NCBI GenBank assembly: GCA_964036315.1
Contig: OZ038498.1
Location: 14,292,997 to 14,356,996, forward strand
Direction: 5' to 3'
DNA from: Acanthosepion esculentum
Taxonomy: Eukaryota > Mollusca > Cephalopoda > Sepiida > Sepiidae
Length of the DNA: 64,000 bases
Shown: positions 1 through 12,539 of the stretch, piece by piece
How positions within the stretch are numbered: position 1 is the first letter of the stretch
Layout: each line of letters starts with the position of its first letter
Translations under genes and position numbers: made by a program
Notes under the pieces: generated by a model
Seen by the model: the letters and a program-made list of their open reading frames with translations, nothing else
What the model was told of the DNA's origin: nothing
Databases searched by the model: none

Positions 1-1139
1 TAAATAAAAAAAAAAAATTTAAATATTGAAATTTTGAAAATGAATACAAAAAGAAACTTTACTAAAATATTTTTTATAAGATTCCTAACTTTATTTAAAC
101 AATTCGTTTAAATCACCGTAAGCAATTTTTAGACAAAAATATTCTTACTAATTCACTTTCATGCTAAGAGTAACTTTTATCTTACTTTATGCTCAATGCA
201 TGCATTTTCTGTATGAAGAATATTAGTGCATTCCAACTATGCATTTTGGAAAAAAAAAAAAAAGGTTTTAAAGTCTTTATCTAAAAGTCTTTTTATTTAC
301 ACTTGTGTTTTGACTAAATTTACTTATCATTTTTAAATTTTCCCTTGTGCTTTCAATTTATTTATGATAGGCAGAAAACATAACACACATCTTGTTTGTT
401 AATTGTTCATTCAAGTTTTCTGAGCAAAAATTGAGAGATAAAACATTTTCCTTGCTTATTAAAGCAAAATTAATTACAGTTAAAGCCTAACATTTTTCAC
501 ATTTAGAGATAAATAATACAAATATATAATTTTTAGTCTTTCAATCTTTATTTTTCATTCAGGTTTCATTCATTAGTTTAAAATTGGTTTGCATATTGTC
601 CAGTTCACACTCCTCCCTATTCTTTTGATTCCTTCCATAGTACTCTCATTCTCTTTCTCAGTCAGTATCTCCTTGTGCCTTAGTGGCATTATTGCCTTGC
701 TTAGGGAAAACTAATTTTAAAAACAAAGTCCTTAAGTTTTGTTTGTGCATGCTCAATTTATTGAAATCTCTACCACTTGTCTTATAATAATTCTTTGTCA
801 TTAATTTATTCTAATTCTTTTATTTCCCTTGCTTAAACTTTCTCTTTTACTGGTACCTTTTTGCAGCATGGCCGTTTATAACAACCATGACATTTTTCAT
901 TCTTGAAACCATTAATTTCTACATATTTTCTCATTCCACATCTGAAAGAAGCTTTTTCCAAATTCATTACATTTCTATTTTAGCATAAACAAGGTAATCT
1001 TTGGATCTGCATTAAAATCAAATGTTTTCTGTCTCTTTCTTGGACGTCTATGCAGCTTATTCAACATACCCTGTTTCATACCAAGTGTTTCCTACTCTCA
1101 ACTCTTCATCGTTACAGCAATCTTAATTAGGTAAACATG
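1..1139. other. AT-rich non-coding stretch
   Basis: No exon-like reading frame is visible. The stretch is AT-rich with short homopolymers. The only recognisable item is a fragment of the dimeric dispersed repeat near 590-712 on the - strand. Confidence 0.6.
590..712 (-). repeat. Dimeric dispersed repeat, truncated copy
   Basis: The reverse complement matches two blocks seen in fuller copies at 13.6 and 23.2 kb: the header with 'GGGATAATGCC' and the later 'GAGTGTGAAC' block. It appears to be a truncated member of a SINE-like family. No A/B box is convincing here. Confidence 0.55.
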
Positions 1140-2274
1140 GAACTTTTCCCCATGACACCACTTTTTATTTTAACTACCTTCACTCCTCGGCAATGTTTAT
1201 TTTAAAAGGCAATGATTAGAATTGTAATCAAACCTAAGCATAGAGCGTTTATTTACACTAGAGTTGGTCAATTTGGCAATTTATGTTTCGGTATTGGTTT
1301 CTGTTTTTTTCTTCCTTGATACTGCAGTTTTCGATTAGGTTTTTCGGTTTTCAATTTAGTATTTTTGCTTTCTAAGGAAGCCATTCATTTTCTAGTGTAA
1401 TGATAACATTTTGTTTGAGATTGATAATTTTACAATTTAGTCCATTCAACTCGCAAATTCTTGTGTATTTATAATTCAATCTTAAAAATATTCATGTAGC
1501 CAGAAAGAAATAATAATCTTTCTAAATATGCAATTTGTATGTGCTTTTATTCATTGATTTTTTTTTTTTTTTTTTTTTTTACAGTGGGTTAAAATGGCGC
1601 ATTCCCTAAATAAAACAATAAATTTATTTATATAAAAAAAATATCTTTATTCATTTTTCTTGTTTACAACTTTATTTCGTGATTGGCGTACTACTGGCTT
1701 ACTAGAAAACAATTATTACCCTTCCTTACAAAAAATCTGATTTAACAGTAAGACGAAACTGGTAACTATTTTTAAAAATTTTTACTTGCTATTTTGTTGT
1801 TAACTTAATTTTACCCCAAAAAGTTTTTTTTTTTTTTTAAAAAAAAACTGAAACAGATAGATTTCAGACATCATTTCGTATTTCCTTTTTTTTCTGTTTG
1901 ATAACATTCTATGATTTCCAATTTCTGTCATATTTCCTTTTTCCTCATTTCTTTTGTAAACAAATAGATTTCACATTTATTTCCTAAAGTTAGTCAATTA
2001 AATGTAGGTATCACCATGAGATAGCTAAAAAAAAAGAGCATAGTCTGATGAAAAAGATACCAAACTTGCCGAAAACAAAATTTTATTGTCTAATTGTTTG
2101 TTACTATTAAGAGGAAAGAACAAAGTAATTTTTAATTATTTTTCAAAAATTTTCTGTGTTTATTAGAATATTCTAACATTCGATTGAAAAACCTTGTTTC
2201 TCGTCATCACCGGAACTCTAGTAAATAACATGGCGATTTTTTTTTTTTTTTTTTTTTTTTGATTTTTTTTTGTA

Positions 2275-2309
<35 letters not shown>

Positions 2310-2434
2310 GACACATTAATTTTGAAAATCTTGCAAAAATAGAAATAACTGTCAGATTTTAATGAAACTTTCAGAAACTGTTCAGGAATGATGGAAATTA
2401 TTATAAATATGTTATTTTTTTAAAAGTCATTATA

Positions 2435-2471
<37 letters not shown>

Positions 2472-2822
2472 AAAAAGACTTAAACACTAATATTCCATGG
2501 TCATACTTTATTCCATTGGAATTGTAAGAACGATCCAATTCAGCAGACCTACAGATTCAAAAAGAAAACAGAAAAACAACTCCGGAAAAAATTAGTGAGA
2601 GTGTGGGAGGACCTGAGATCGATATAGAGGGGTAACAGATGAGAGAGGCAAGGAGGTCCAAAGGGGCATTAAAATTTAACAGAGAAGATTTAAAGAAGGG
2701 TTTCAGTGAGAAAAGAGTGCGTATTTTCAAACATCCGAAGATATACCGGAAGAGTGTACATTTCTTGGCGACACACACACCCCATAGGCGATAAAATCTT
2801 ATACTCCCGCTCAGACCCCTAC

Positions 2823-2845
2823 AACACACACATACATACATACAT

Positions 2846-2938
<93 letters not shown>

Positions 2939-2945
2939 TATATAC
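2823..2945. repeat. Compound (CATA)n(CA)n(TA)n microsatellite
   Basis: A CATA run passes into CA and then TA runs. Looser CA/TA-rich low-complexity DNA continues to about 3790. It lies inside the foreign block within element A, on the Penelope 3' side. Confidence 0.9.
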
Positions 2946-4143
2946 ACATCTGAATGCCTAGGAAAACCGATTTCAAAACCAATGCTAAATTCGCTATAAT
3001 TGAGATAATGGAAAAGTTTAGGTAAGATAATATTAGAAAGATTTTAGGATTCCCTGAAGTTAAGTGGAGATGGCGCTCGGAAACATATTGTCCAGCCGGG
3101 CCAAGCCATAAACTTAACAATATAGATAGTTCTAATATATAACCCTGCAAATCACAACTTACTCACCCACACCCACACGGATCTATCCACGTACGCACAT
3201 CATCTCATACACACTCTTTAATGAGTCAAGTGATCTCACACACCCACCTCGGTATACACGCTCACGCATACCCTACTCACTCCCTATTTAAGGACCAAAA
3301 ACACATGCGTGCCCACCCCCACTAGAGGCCCCCATAAAACTATCAGACTGGCTAAATGATTCTCGGGCGGCCTGTTTCCATCCCGCCCTCATCCCAAATA
3401 ACAACCCAAAAGAGACCGTTTGACCAACACAAGGAATTTTGAAGAATTCCTGCTGACAAGATAAAAGACAAATGAAAAACTACAAAAAAATTCCATTTTC
3501 ACCATCCGGACTTCCGGTTGATTATACATACCTGCGTACATCTACACCCATATACAGATATATATGTCTACATACATATCTAAATATGCACACACACACA
3601 CACATATAAACACATCTACATATATATCTACCTACGTATCCATACATCCATATATGTAGGTGTACACACACACATATTTATATACTTACCCACATACACA
3701 TATATATACATATATTTATGCGTATACTTATATATACACGTCTACTCACACACATACACTCATATGAACGCACATATACATTTCTATATTTAAACCAAAT
3801 CAAAGGCCAATTAAAAAATATATAATATTCTAAAACCGCTGGGTGAGTAGCATGTATCTATCTCTAATGTTAGAATGTATACCTAGGTGTCTAACTATTA
3901 TAATGCTATCTGATTTTGCAAATCAGTTATTAGGGGGAATGTTTACCTACATAACCACTCACACATATATCACACCACATGAATAAAGAAAAGCCAAAAT
4001 TACAAAAATTAGAAATACATGGCACATCACATAAACATACACAATGATACAAACAAGTAATATTCAATACACAGAAAGTCATGCCCGATGTTACTGGGCT
4101 AAGGTGGAAGTGTCACACCCAGCAACGTGTTACAAAACTGTGT

Positions 4144-5500
4144 TCATGTTTTGAACCGTTTTATGTGTCTACATTTAGAGAAGATCTCACTCCGAAGGTT
4201 TAACAGCTCATCCTGATTTTCATCTCTGATAATAAAGATCTTTTCGGCGATGCACAGATTAGACCGATCACGGAAGTTATTAGGTGTGCTAGCTCTTGAC
4301 AAGTATCTCCATTCGAAAAGTGGGGTTAGTCCCCTATCCACCAGATCCCAGTAGTGTTTGGATAGGGACGTTTAGTTTCTGAGGTATCTGTATCTAAAGG
4401 AGTGCCTATGGCTGTATAGACGTTGCTTCCAATCACCAGCGGATATACCTATGTATCTTTTCTTCTCGTTTCTGTTTTCTTCGGGGAAAATAGTTGCCTC
4501 GTACACTACGTTTTTATACATGCACTTACCCCCGATAGGACAAAGGTCTTTATTCCTACAACTGCAGGTGGGGTCACTCGTTTGAGTTACGTTATTGTGG
4601 TAGTTTCTAAGTATTCTACAATTATGGGAAGATATAATTTTCTCTATATTATTCACGCACGAGTAACTAATTTTCAGTGTCTTCCTATTGAAAATTTTAT
4701 GTAATGGATGTTTACTATGAAAGTGTTTATCTACTAATCTAAGGAAGAAACTACCTATATCAATTTTAGAGAGCTTGCAATATGGTGGGTTAAACCATAT
4801 TACTTTCCTCTTTCTGTATTTAGTTCTATTCTTAATATTTTGATTTGTTAGTTCTCTGTTAAAGTTTAATTCTTGTCTAAAACCACTATTCTTGAGGGCC
4901 TGGTTGTATGTAAATTTATTCTCTTCAAAAATTCTATGGTTAGAAGATAGCTTGTTTATTCTAGTATTCACGGTTTTGGGGATGGGGTCTATCACAGATT
5001 TAGGTTGGTTAGAGTGGATGTTGATATATAGGGGTGTCTGATCCAGTTTATGGAAAGGTCTAAATGTATCATTTGATAGGTTAAGAGTAATATCCAAAAA
5101 GTTAACAATTTTAAGGTTGGAAGATATTTCAATCTTAAGGCCTAGGTATTTGAAGGCTCTGACGACCTTCTTATGTAAGCTGAAGTTAAGGGGCCATTAC
5201 TACTAGGGACGAAGATTAGACCATCATCTCTATAAAACCCGATTTGGTTGAGGCTAACTATTCTACTTAAGGTATCTAGGATATATATGCCCACTACATC
5301 TGCAATTTAGGCAGAATCGAAAGCTCCCATAGGTACATCGAAACTTTCATTATACTTCTTCACCCAATTAGCGTCATTGTATTTCAGTATGGATCTTCTT
5401 GACGCCAAAATAATTTCTAGATCACTATCCGTTATTTCGGTATATCCCTTAGCAAAATTGAGGCTGTTGATTAAAAGCTCCTCCGAAATAGAAGGGTAAA
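4144..5500 (-). pseudogene. Penelope-like element relic (RT plus GIY-YIG endonuclease)
   Basis: Read on the - strand, 5500 to about 5100 encodes reverse-transcriptase blocks. They include a 'DVPMGAFD' motif and the catalytic 'FYRDDGL' block (about 5215-5240), as in Penelope-like elements. The frame continues from 5097 to 4372 with 'FNRKTLKISYSC', a Cys-rich 'CSCRNKDLCPIGGKC' linker and GIY-YIG-type 'VVYEATI' and 'RYIGIS'. A last piece (4341-4144) carries the usual C-terminal 'EKIFII...LLNLRSEIFSKCRH' ending. It is broken by an in-frame TAA near 5310 and frameshifts near 5196 and 4345-4370. The 5' part of the RT is missing. It lies inside Mutator-like copy A and is non-functional. Confidence 0.88.
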
Positions 5501-7564
5501 AATAAATAAATTAATGAAAACTCTAAAAATTCAATGTCAAAGCACGCAAGTCATTATATTCGTTAAAAACACAAGGCTTTGAGGAAAGTAAATCATGTTT
5601 TGTTTTTTTTTAAATCCGCCCTCGTAAACCTAAAATCAGCTCTAAATTGTAACATACAAAACTCAATAAAACAAAGATACTATTTAATTTTAAATGCTTT
5701 TATTTGTTTTTATCAATATGCATAATATTGTCTGAAGGCAAAAAACTTTTTCAATGAAAAATGAATTTTTAGAAGAATTGTTATTTAAAAAATTATTTTA
5801 TTATTTTTACATAAACTTGTTAAATATTGTAAAATTAGTGGGATGGTTCAATCCTTTATTTAATGTTTATTTTAAGTACATGTATCTGTACAGATTATAA
5901 AAAGCACAAGATTTTTACAATCAACGAACCTCCAGTGAGAATAATCTTACTGTTCTTTGCCCTATCTGTCAACAAAAAACGCTATAAATCAAAGGTACGG
6001 AGGCACGGAAGAAACATGATACAATAAAAACATCACGTGACTTGATTTTGTATAAGAATGTTGTACAACAATTAACGGGCTTTACAGTTTTACATTTATG
6101 ATTGGCGAAACACGCGTGGAGAAGTTTTACTTAAAAAACAAAAAAAATTCATGAACGTCTGATAACGATTGCATTGAATTTCTAAACCCCTGTTCTTACT
6201 TGGCTATGAAAAATAAAATAAAAAGTGTATGTGATTTTGTAGAAAAAAAATGTCTAGCATTCCTGAATAGTTTCTGAAAGTTTCATTAAAATTTGACAAT
6301 TATTTCTATTTTTGCAAGATTTTCAAAATTAATGTGTGTCATAAGAAAAAAAATGAACAAAAAATTTGCCATGTTATTTACTAGAGTTCCGGTGATGACG
6401 AGAAACAAAGTTTTTCAATCAAAAGTTAAAAGTAAAATGTTCTAATAAAGACAGAAAAATTTAAAAAATATTTATAAATTATTTTGTTCTTTCCTCTTAA
6501 TAGTAACACAAACATTTTGGCGATAAAATTCTGCTTTCGTCAAGTTTAAGGCCGTTTTTTCATGCTATGCCAACTTAAAATAACGAGGTAAATAAGTTGT
6601 TAACATAAAGGTAAACTGTCACTTATGACCTTCCGTACTATAAATTTTCTCGCGTAACAACGCACATGTTACTCGTCAATCAACATCGCAGTTCAGACTG
6701 GCTTTCACCTAATTGAAAGGACATTTTTTCAGTGCAGAAAGTAAGCAATCTTTGTTTCAAAGTATATTAAATAAACTTTATAATTTCTAATTTTCTTAAA
6801 ATTATTAAAAAAAATTCTTAATTGATTTTTTAAATGAATTTTAAATGGCGACATTCACTTTTGTAAACAAAAGTTAAAAAAACAGCTGATGATTGATTTT
6901 CTGTCAATTTTTCTGATTCAAAAAAATTTAAAATTTTTAACGAAAATTTTGGACGTGCTAGAAATGAATAAAAAATGTAAAAAAATATTCAAAAAATACT
7001 TTGGTCTTTCCTCTTTATAATAACATTAACATTTAAACGATAAATTATTTTCATCAAGTTTAAGGCCTTTTTTATTGATGGTATGCTATTTCTTTTTTAC
7101 CGATCTCATGGTTATACCTAATTAAATGTTTTTAACATATTTTTGCTCAATCTTTTTCATTACAATGGTATATAAAATTTAATTTTATTAACATGTGAAA
7201 GTCTTTTTCAATAGTGTTTCTTTGCATATGGTCACTCGGGCATAATAGCACTTAAAAAAAAAAAAAAACGATTTTGGTTTCGTAAAAGATTTCGATACGG
7301 TTTCAGTGTTAGATGAAACCAAAAAAAAGTTGTTTTTTCAGTTAAACCGCCCATCTCTAATTTACACTCTTCATTATATTGTTTGTTGGAATGGTTGGCA
7401 AAAAATCAGCTAATTGTCAGTCAATTTGAATTTTATAAAATGGTAAATAAGGATTTCTTTATAGTTGGTTCACATAGTTTAGCAAATGTATATAAATTTA
7501 TTTTATTTATTTCTTTACAAATTGGTAAATGACATATTGCATTGCGTTAGTTTTACATTTGAAT

Positions 7565-9347
7565 AGGGACCTCCACTTTTTTGGCATAAATTTTCGATAC
7601 CTAAGGTTTAAAATTAAATTTTAAAACTGAAAAATCTTTCTTGAATATTTCATTTTTAGCTTTAATTGAAAGTTTAATAATTAAATTTATTATTTCCATT
7701 AAGTAAAATATTCTGGTGTATTTCAGATAGAAATTATATAGATTGGAATGTCAAATTTAATTTTGATTTCTTGAAAATTTTCTTAAAAGCGGCCATTTTC
7801 TTAATTTTAAGAAATTTGTAAACAAAACAAGTTTTTCTATTTTAAAATTCATTTAAAAAATAAATTTCTGACACATTATTTTAGTAAAATTAAAAAATTT
7901 AAAGTTAAATTAATCTGATTTGAAATAAATATTACTTATAGCATTAAAAAAAAAAATACAACCAATTATTAACGATTGGTGTTGTTAATCTGATCCAACG
8001 TTTGATGGATTGCTGATAGACGAGGCGATGACAGTTACTATGGATGACCCAATTGTCAAAATTCTAAGTGAACGCATATTTTTGGTTTTTAATTACCTAG
8101 TAATTTTTACAAATGAACATATTCTCCACAATTATTTAATATTTTATTGACTTTTATTTACCTTTCAAAGATGCAAAAATAAAAAAATTTAAAATACTAA
8201 AAAATTTTCTTCAATTAATTTTATAATTTAATAACAAATGAAATACCATGATTACTCAATTGAAGTATGTCCCACACTAACATAAATACATAAAATAAAA
8301 ATATTTAGTGGAATAGTAATTGAAAAAAGTAAAACTTAGTTTAAGATTTAAACTTTTAAAGTTGGATAGAAATTTTGAAAACCTATTGAAACGTAACTGA
8401 AGCGACATAAAGGGACAAAACTTTTAGATCATAATAATGGCAATTTCAGTCTACCGTACATGAAAATAATGAATGTATTAAGTAAAAAAAAAATACAAAA
8501 TAAAAAATCATTTTAAAAATAAAATAGCACAACTAAGTTGATTAATCTTTTCAATTTTGGATTTGTAAATTTTTCCCCACTTAATTACTGTATCACAGCC
8601 AGGAAATAGCCTAATACAGAGTTTTACACGATTTTAATCTATTATAAATTATTATAATTAAAATTAAAAAAAAAAAAAATAAATTCTTGTAAAACTTCAT
8701 TATTCATCAGAAAAATTTTATTTCTTCATACAATAATGTCCTTAATATTACTTATTTACAAAAACAATTAAAAGCTGTTCTAATTAAGTAATGTCATAGT
8801 TTTATTGGATTCATTATTTTTCAATTCAGAGCAGATTTTCAGTTAGCTCAAATTTGAAAAAAAAAAAGTAGGTGATTTACAATCTTCAAAGACTCCTACT
8901 TTTAACAAAAAAAAAAAAATTCAGGAAATAGAAAGATTTTGTGCAAAATTTTATGAAATTAAGTGGGGGGTAACATATTTAAAAAAATAAATACATTTTA
9001 CTAAAATTTTCTAAAAAAAAAATATTTAAAAAATAATTTCATTCATTTGTGAATAAGTCCTGAAAATTTAATTAAAATCGGTCAATTACTTGATTTTTAC
9101 AAGAATTTCCAAATCAATGTGTTTTCAATGGAAAAAGCGCAATGACGTAAACAAAAGAATACTTTAACCAAAATTTTGAAAGTGTTAGGATTAAAAAAAA
9201 TAATTAAAAAATACTTTAGTCTTTCATCTTAATAATAACAAGCATTTTGATGCTAAAACTTTATTTTCGTTAAGTTTGTGGCATTTTTCATTACGCTATC
9301 TGTTTTTCCGCAAAAAAAAAAATAAACAACAAAAAACGGAGATGCCT
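7565..9347 (+). mobile_element. Mutator/Foldback-like element, copy C
   Basis: The ends AGGGACCTCC and (reverse-complemented) AGGCATCTCC are flanked by an exact 10-bp duplication ACATTTGAAT at 7555-7564 and 9348-9357. Internal blocks near 8820, 8950 and 9060-9260 match copy B in the same orientation. Length is 1783 bp. No open frame longer than noise is present. It is inserted in element D; the uninterrupted relative at 39.68 kb lacks it. Confidence 0.75.
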
Positions 9348-9689
9348 ACATTTGAATGTTGTAAATATATTCTTGTAAATAACAAATAAATTGTGTTTAA
9401 TATTTTTGTAGTAAATTCTCAAGAAAAAAAAAGTATAAATTCACTTTAATCATATGTTTAGATTTTATTATAGTTCTAATCAGATCTTTTTAAAACAATA
9501 AATATTGGCGAAGAGTGAGAGTAGTTAAAATAAAGGCAGCCATGGGGAAAAACTGTCCTTTTGACACTTTTTTTTTTTGTTTGTATTTTTTTGTTTAGTG
9601 GGCATGAAGGTCCATGCTTGCTGTAGTAGGGGGGTCAAATAAAAAAAAAAAAAAAATAGAGCAGTCAGTGGCATTTGGGGTAGCATTAA

Positions 9690-10400
9690 AATAGAGTGGC
9701 AAGTTCTCTGTGTTCTAAAACATTAAATTTCATGTTCTTCCATGATGGTGAATTTCAATTTTACGTTTGTGTTTCAAAGTCGTAACATGTAAAAAACAGT
9801 AACTTGTGTGTAAACAGTAAAATATACAAATATTTAGCCTGTTTTTTTAAATTTTTTTAGGCATTGTTTTTTGTTTTTCTTGTGCTTCAGTGATTTCTGA
9901 TGACCCACAAGCATGTCCCTCAGAGTCCCATCTATGATGTGTTGACAAAAACTGCAAAATAATTTATTGCCATCATGATAAAAATCATCATGGAAAATGG
10001 CTCTTCAGCTCTGTATTTTGCCAAAAGTGTGCACCCGCCAAGTTTGCTCGCTTTTTGTTTACTTATCATGAAAATAATCAAACACATTAATTACTAAAGA
10101 AACAATTTTTCTTTTTACTACCCTTTGATGGCACGTGCTGCACTGTTCATATGCTAATATTGCACGTGGGTATTTACCCTGCGGCGACTAGCAGTGACCG
10201 CTTTGGCCAGTTTAATATCATGAATTAGTTTATGGTGCTTGCACAGTCCTGGGATTAGTAGTGGAAAATACCCCATGTTATTTATAGAATGACATGTTGC
10301 ACCAATATAGGTTGTAGCACTTGCGCATAAATGACTGACTTCACGGTGTATTGCAAATTTATGCAAAATAATGATTCTGTTGAGTTCAGCTCAGGAATTT
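9690..10400 (+). repeat. Dispersed repeat F, copy 1
   Basis: The part 9690-10150 is clearly similar to 43330-43800, for example 'GCTCTTCAGCTCTGTATTTT' in both. The remainder to about 10400 would correspond to sequence inside the assembly gap of the second copy. I see no terminal repeats or convincing coding sequence, so the class is unknown. Confidence 0.6.
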
Positions 10401-10889
10401 TATGTTTTCTGTTATACCTAAGAAACATGAATGTTTTACGAAGAGTAAAATCATTACACACAAATGCAGGCTTTTATTTTTGTTTACTGAAGTTAAAAGT
10501 CTAAACATTTGTTTGTATCTTGCTGACATTATTGGGACAGTGTGCACCACAGACCAGCCAGCCAGTATCTGCAGGGGAAATGCTCTCAGTTTGTAGTTGC
10601 AGTAACATAGCCACAGATGTTCGTCTCTTGTTAGTAGCTGTTTTTGAATTAGTAGTAGAACTAATACTTAGAAAGAAGCATCTTCATATAGGTATAGGAG
10701 GGAACGTGCCAGTTAGCAATGTTTTGGTATCAATGGTTTACACCATTTGCAATGTCTATTACATTCAATAAAGGTAATTCAACTTCTCTCTCCTCTCCTT
10801 TTGATTCCCCCCTCTACTTGTGCACGCGCACACACACACACATAATTTTTTTAATTTCTTTCTTTTTTTTTTTTTTAAATCAATTCCCC

Positions 10890-11410
10890 CAAATAAGCAA
10901 GCTAGGTGATAATGCCACTAAGACACAGTTGAATTTTAGAAGGCACCCAAAACCTAATCCTAAACAGAAAACAAGATAAACCTCTATTCTTGTTCAAAAA
11001 ATAAATGAATAAAAATAAATAGTAAATAAAATTTCAGACTTTAGCAGAGACGTTAGAAGTATAGAGTTAAAGTAGACATTAGAAGTGTTGGTTGACTGCA
11101 AAAACACCCCTCTCCCTAAATTTATAGACCAACCATACAGGTGCATGCTGCAGTTTCTTTTGTATATATTATTTGCTTAGTATTATTTTTTCCCTGTTCT
11201 TTTCTTTCTTTCATTAATTCTTATTGCAAACTTTGTGAATTCTGTTTGTTGGGCATTTCTGCCTTTAACCATGGCCAATTAATCTACAAGACAGACCCCT
11301 AATCTTAAATAGGCAAACAAGGGATAAACCTTTACATGTTCAAAAACTTAGGAGGTGTGTGAATTAGACGATTCCTATTTAATAAGGAATACCTGTTCAT
11401 TCTTAAAGGG
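10890..11410 (+). repeat. Dimeric dispersed repeat copies
   Basis: 10890-11090 and 11281-11410 match the family seen best at 13.6 and 23.2 kb: a header with 'GATAATGCCACTAAGACA', a 'CCTAATCCTAAACAG' block, a 'CTGTTCAAAA' block and a second partial copy of the same half-unit. Both copies here are degraded. The intervening bases hold nothing recognisable. Confidence 0.6.
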
Positions 11411-11419
11411 ACAGGGTGG

Positions 11420-11819
11420 TCATCTTGAGAACTCTTTTAACTCTCCCCATTTTATTTTCGTCTTTCTCCCTCCCTCCATATTTGCTGCTTTCACCATAAG
11501 ATTTTGTTGAAATATGTATTTAGCACCTTTGATAGGGGTTTGGATATAAGCATATTGTAACAGCCAATTAAACATTTAACAATATACCTAGTTTAAGCTT
11601 GTACTCTTAAATTAGTTATAAGGATAAATTCGCTCATAGCCTTGTTCTCCCCACCACTCCATTTTATACCTCATGAAGTACAAATAGGATGGACTTTATT
11701 TTCCCATTAATCAATATCTCTAGTCTATTAAACCACTGGGCCATGGACCATTTGGTACCAGGTCGCATTGGAAGAATAAAAACTTTTCCCCCCATTTTAT
11801 TGACTATCAATCATTTTTT

Positions 11820-11851
<32 letters not shown>

Positions 11852-12055
11852 ATTTTGTTATGCGTGTGACAGACAACGAAACCCACAACCCATCTGTGGA
11901 AAAATGTCTTGTGTGACACCAGTCTGTAGCGTAAAAAGTTTTGTGGCCCGCTGTATTAAATGATGCTGTTCCTGTCTTTTCCTTTTTCCTTCCTTAGATT
12001 TTATCCTCCTTTAAATTTCCCTTTCATTTTAATTTCCACTTTTACAGGGAATGCT
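11420..12055. other. Non-coding stretch
   Basis: No gene is visible. There is a poly-T tract with a short TG run near 11815-11850 and C/T-rich sequence around it. Confidence 0.5.
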
Positions 12056-12059
12056 GGCA

Positions 12060-12520
12060 ATTGGCTTCATACACCTCTTCCATGTGCTATCTCCCTTCAG
12101 GATGTTGATGATCATGGCTCTCCACAATTTCCTGTCCTTTATAGTGCTTAATAAATTTTGTCTTTTGCTATATCTCTCCTAAACAATCTTCCATACTCAA
12201 GCTTGCTAGATATGCACTGTTTTCCTGTTGTCACTCATGATGCCAATCTGTCCTGTGGGTATCAAATTTTCCAAACCTTTCTTCCTCTTTATGCGCCCTA
12301 GAAATTTCAACTATCTCTTTCTGATGTTAAGCATAAGTGTTCTTTTTGTTTCCCTTTTCTCTAAAATTCTGTTGTTGCTCACATGTTCAGTTGCAGCTAT
12401 TCTCAGCATCCTTCTGTAGAACCACTTTTCTCTTGCTTCAAATCTCTTTATCTGTGAATTGTCAAGCAACTTTATGCATTGAAGTAATTTTATTGAATGT
12501 AACAAATGCATAAAAGCCAC
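12060..12520 (-). pseudogene. RTE-like LINE reverse transcriptase, C-terminal relic
   Basis: The - strand from about 12470 down encodes 'KWFYRRMLRIAATEHVSN' followed by 'RKRQLKFLG'-type residues and, after frame changes, 'DRKLWRAMIINIL'. This is the recognisable C-terminal end of endonuclease-RT LINEs, probably the RTE group. The same end recurs on the + strand at 18775-19035 and 31921-32960. Only the last ~150 codons remain, with several disruptions. Confidence 0.8.
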
Positions 12521-12539
12521 ATTGTTGTAATAAACAAAT

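Larger units (their letters stand above)
2006..7119 (-). mobile_element. Mutator/Foldback-like element, copy A
   Basis: The left end AGGTATCACCATGAGATAGC and the reverse-complemented right end AGGTATAACCATGAGATCGG form terminal inverted repeats. An exact 10-bp duplication AATTAAATGT flanks them at 1996-2005 and 7120-7129. Core and subterminal blocks (2100-2400, 5600-7100) are shared, in inverted orientation, with copies B (50430-52670) and C (7565-9347). A further inverted left-end-like block lies at 6250-6590. About 3 kb of foreign DNA, including a Penelope-like relic, sits inside. No transposase remains, so it is probably non-autonomous. The 9-10-bp duplication fits MULE or Foldback elements; which of the two is undecided. 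Confidence 0.75.
1259..7359. mobile_element. Non-autonomous hAT element E
   Basis: The ends are TAGAGTTGGTC (left) and, reverse-complemented, TAGAGATGGGC (right), close to the hAT terminal consensus. They are flanked by an exact 8-bp duplication ATTTACAC at 1251-1258 and 7360-7367, the length typical of hAT. Its own sequence is about 1 kb (1259-1995 and 7130-7359); the rest is a later insertion (2006-7119). No transposase is seen. It sits inside element D. Confidence 0.78.
1140..9570. mobile_element. Foldback-type element D, interrupted by later insertions
   Basis: The outer arms at about 1140-1258 and 9420-9570 are inverted copies of each other, sharing 'TTTTCCCCATG' and 'AGTTAAAATAAA'-type blocks. 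The pieces 7368-7554 and 9358-9570 are collinear with 39430-39890, an uninterrupted relative of about 0.55 kb. Subtracting the hAT element (1259-7359) and the Mutator-like element (7565-9347) leaves an element of about that size. Exact outer ends and the target duplication could not be fixed. No coding capacity is visible. Confidence 0.65.

Noticed and set aside
2557..3150. 197-codon frame with Tyr/Ile and Cys/Val runs
   Set aside because: Runs through CATA/CA/TA microsatellites; no domain on either side.
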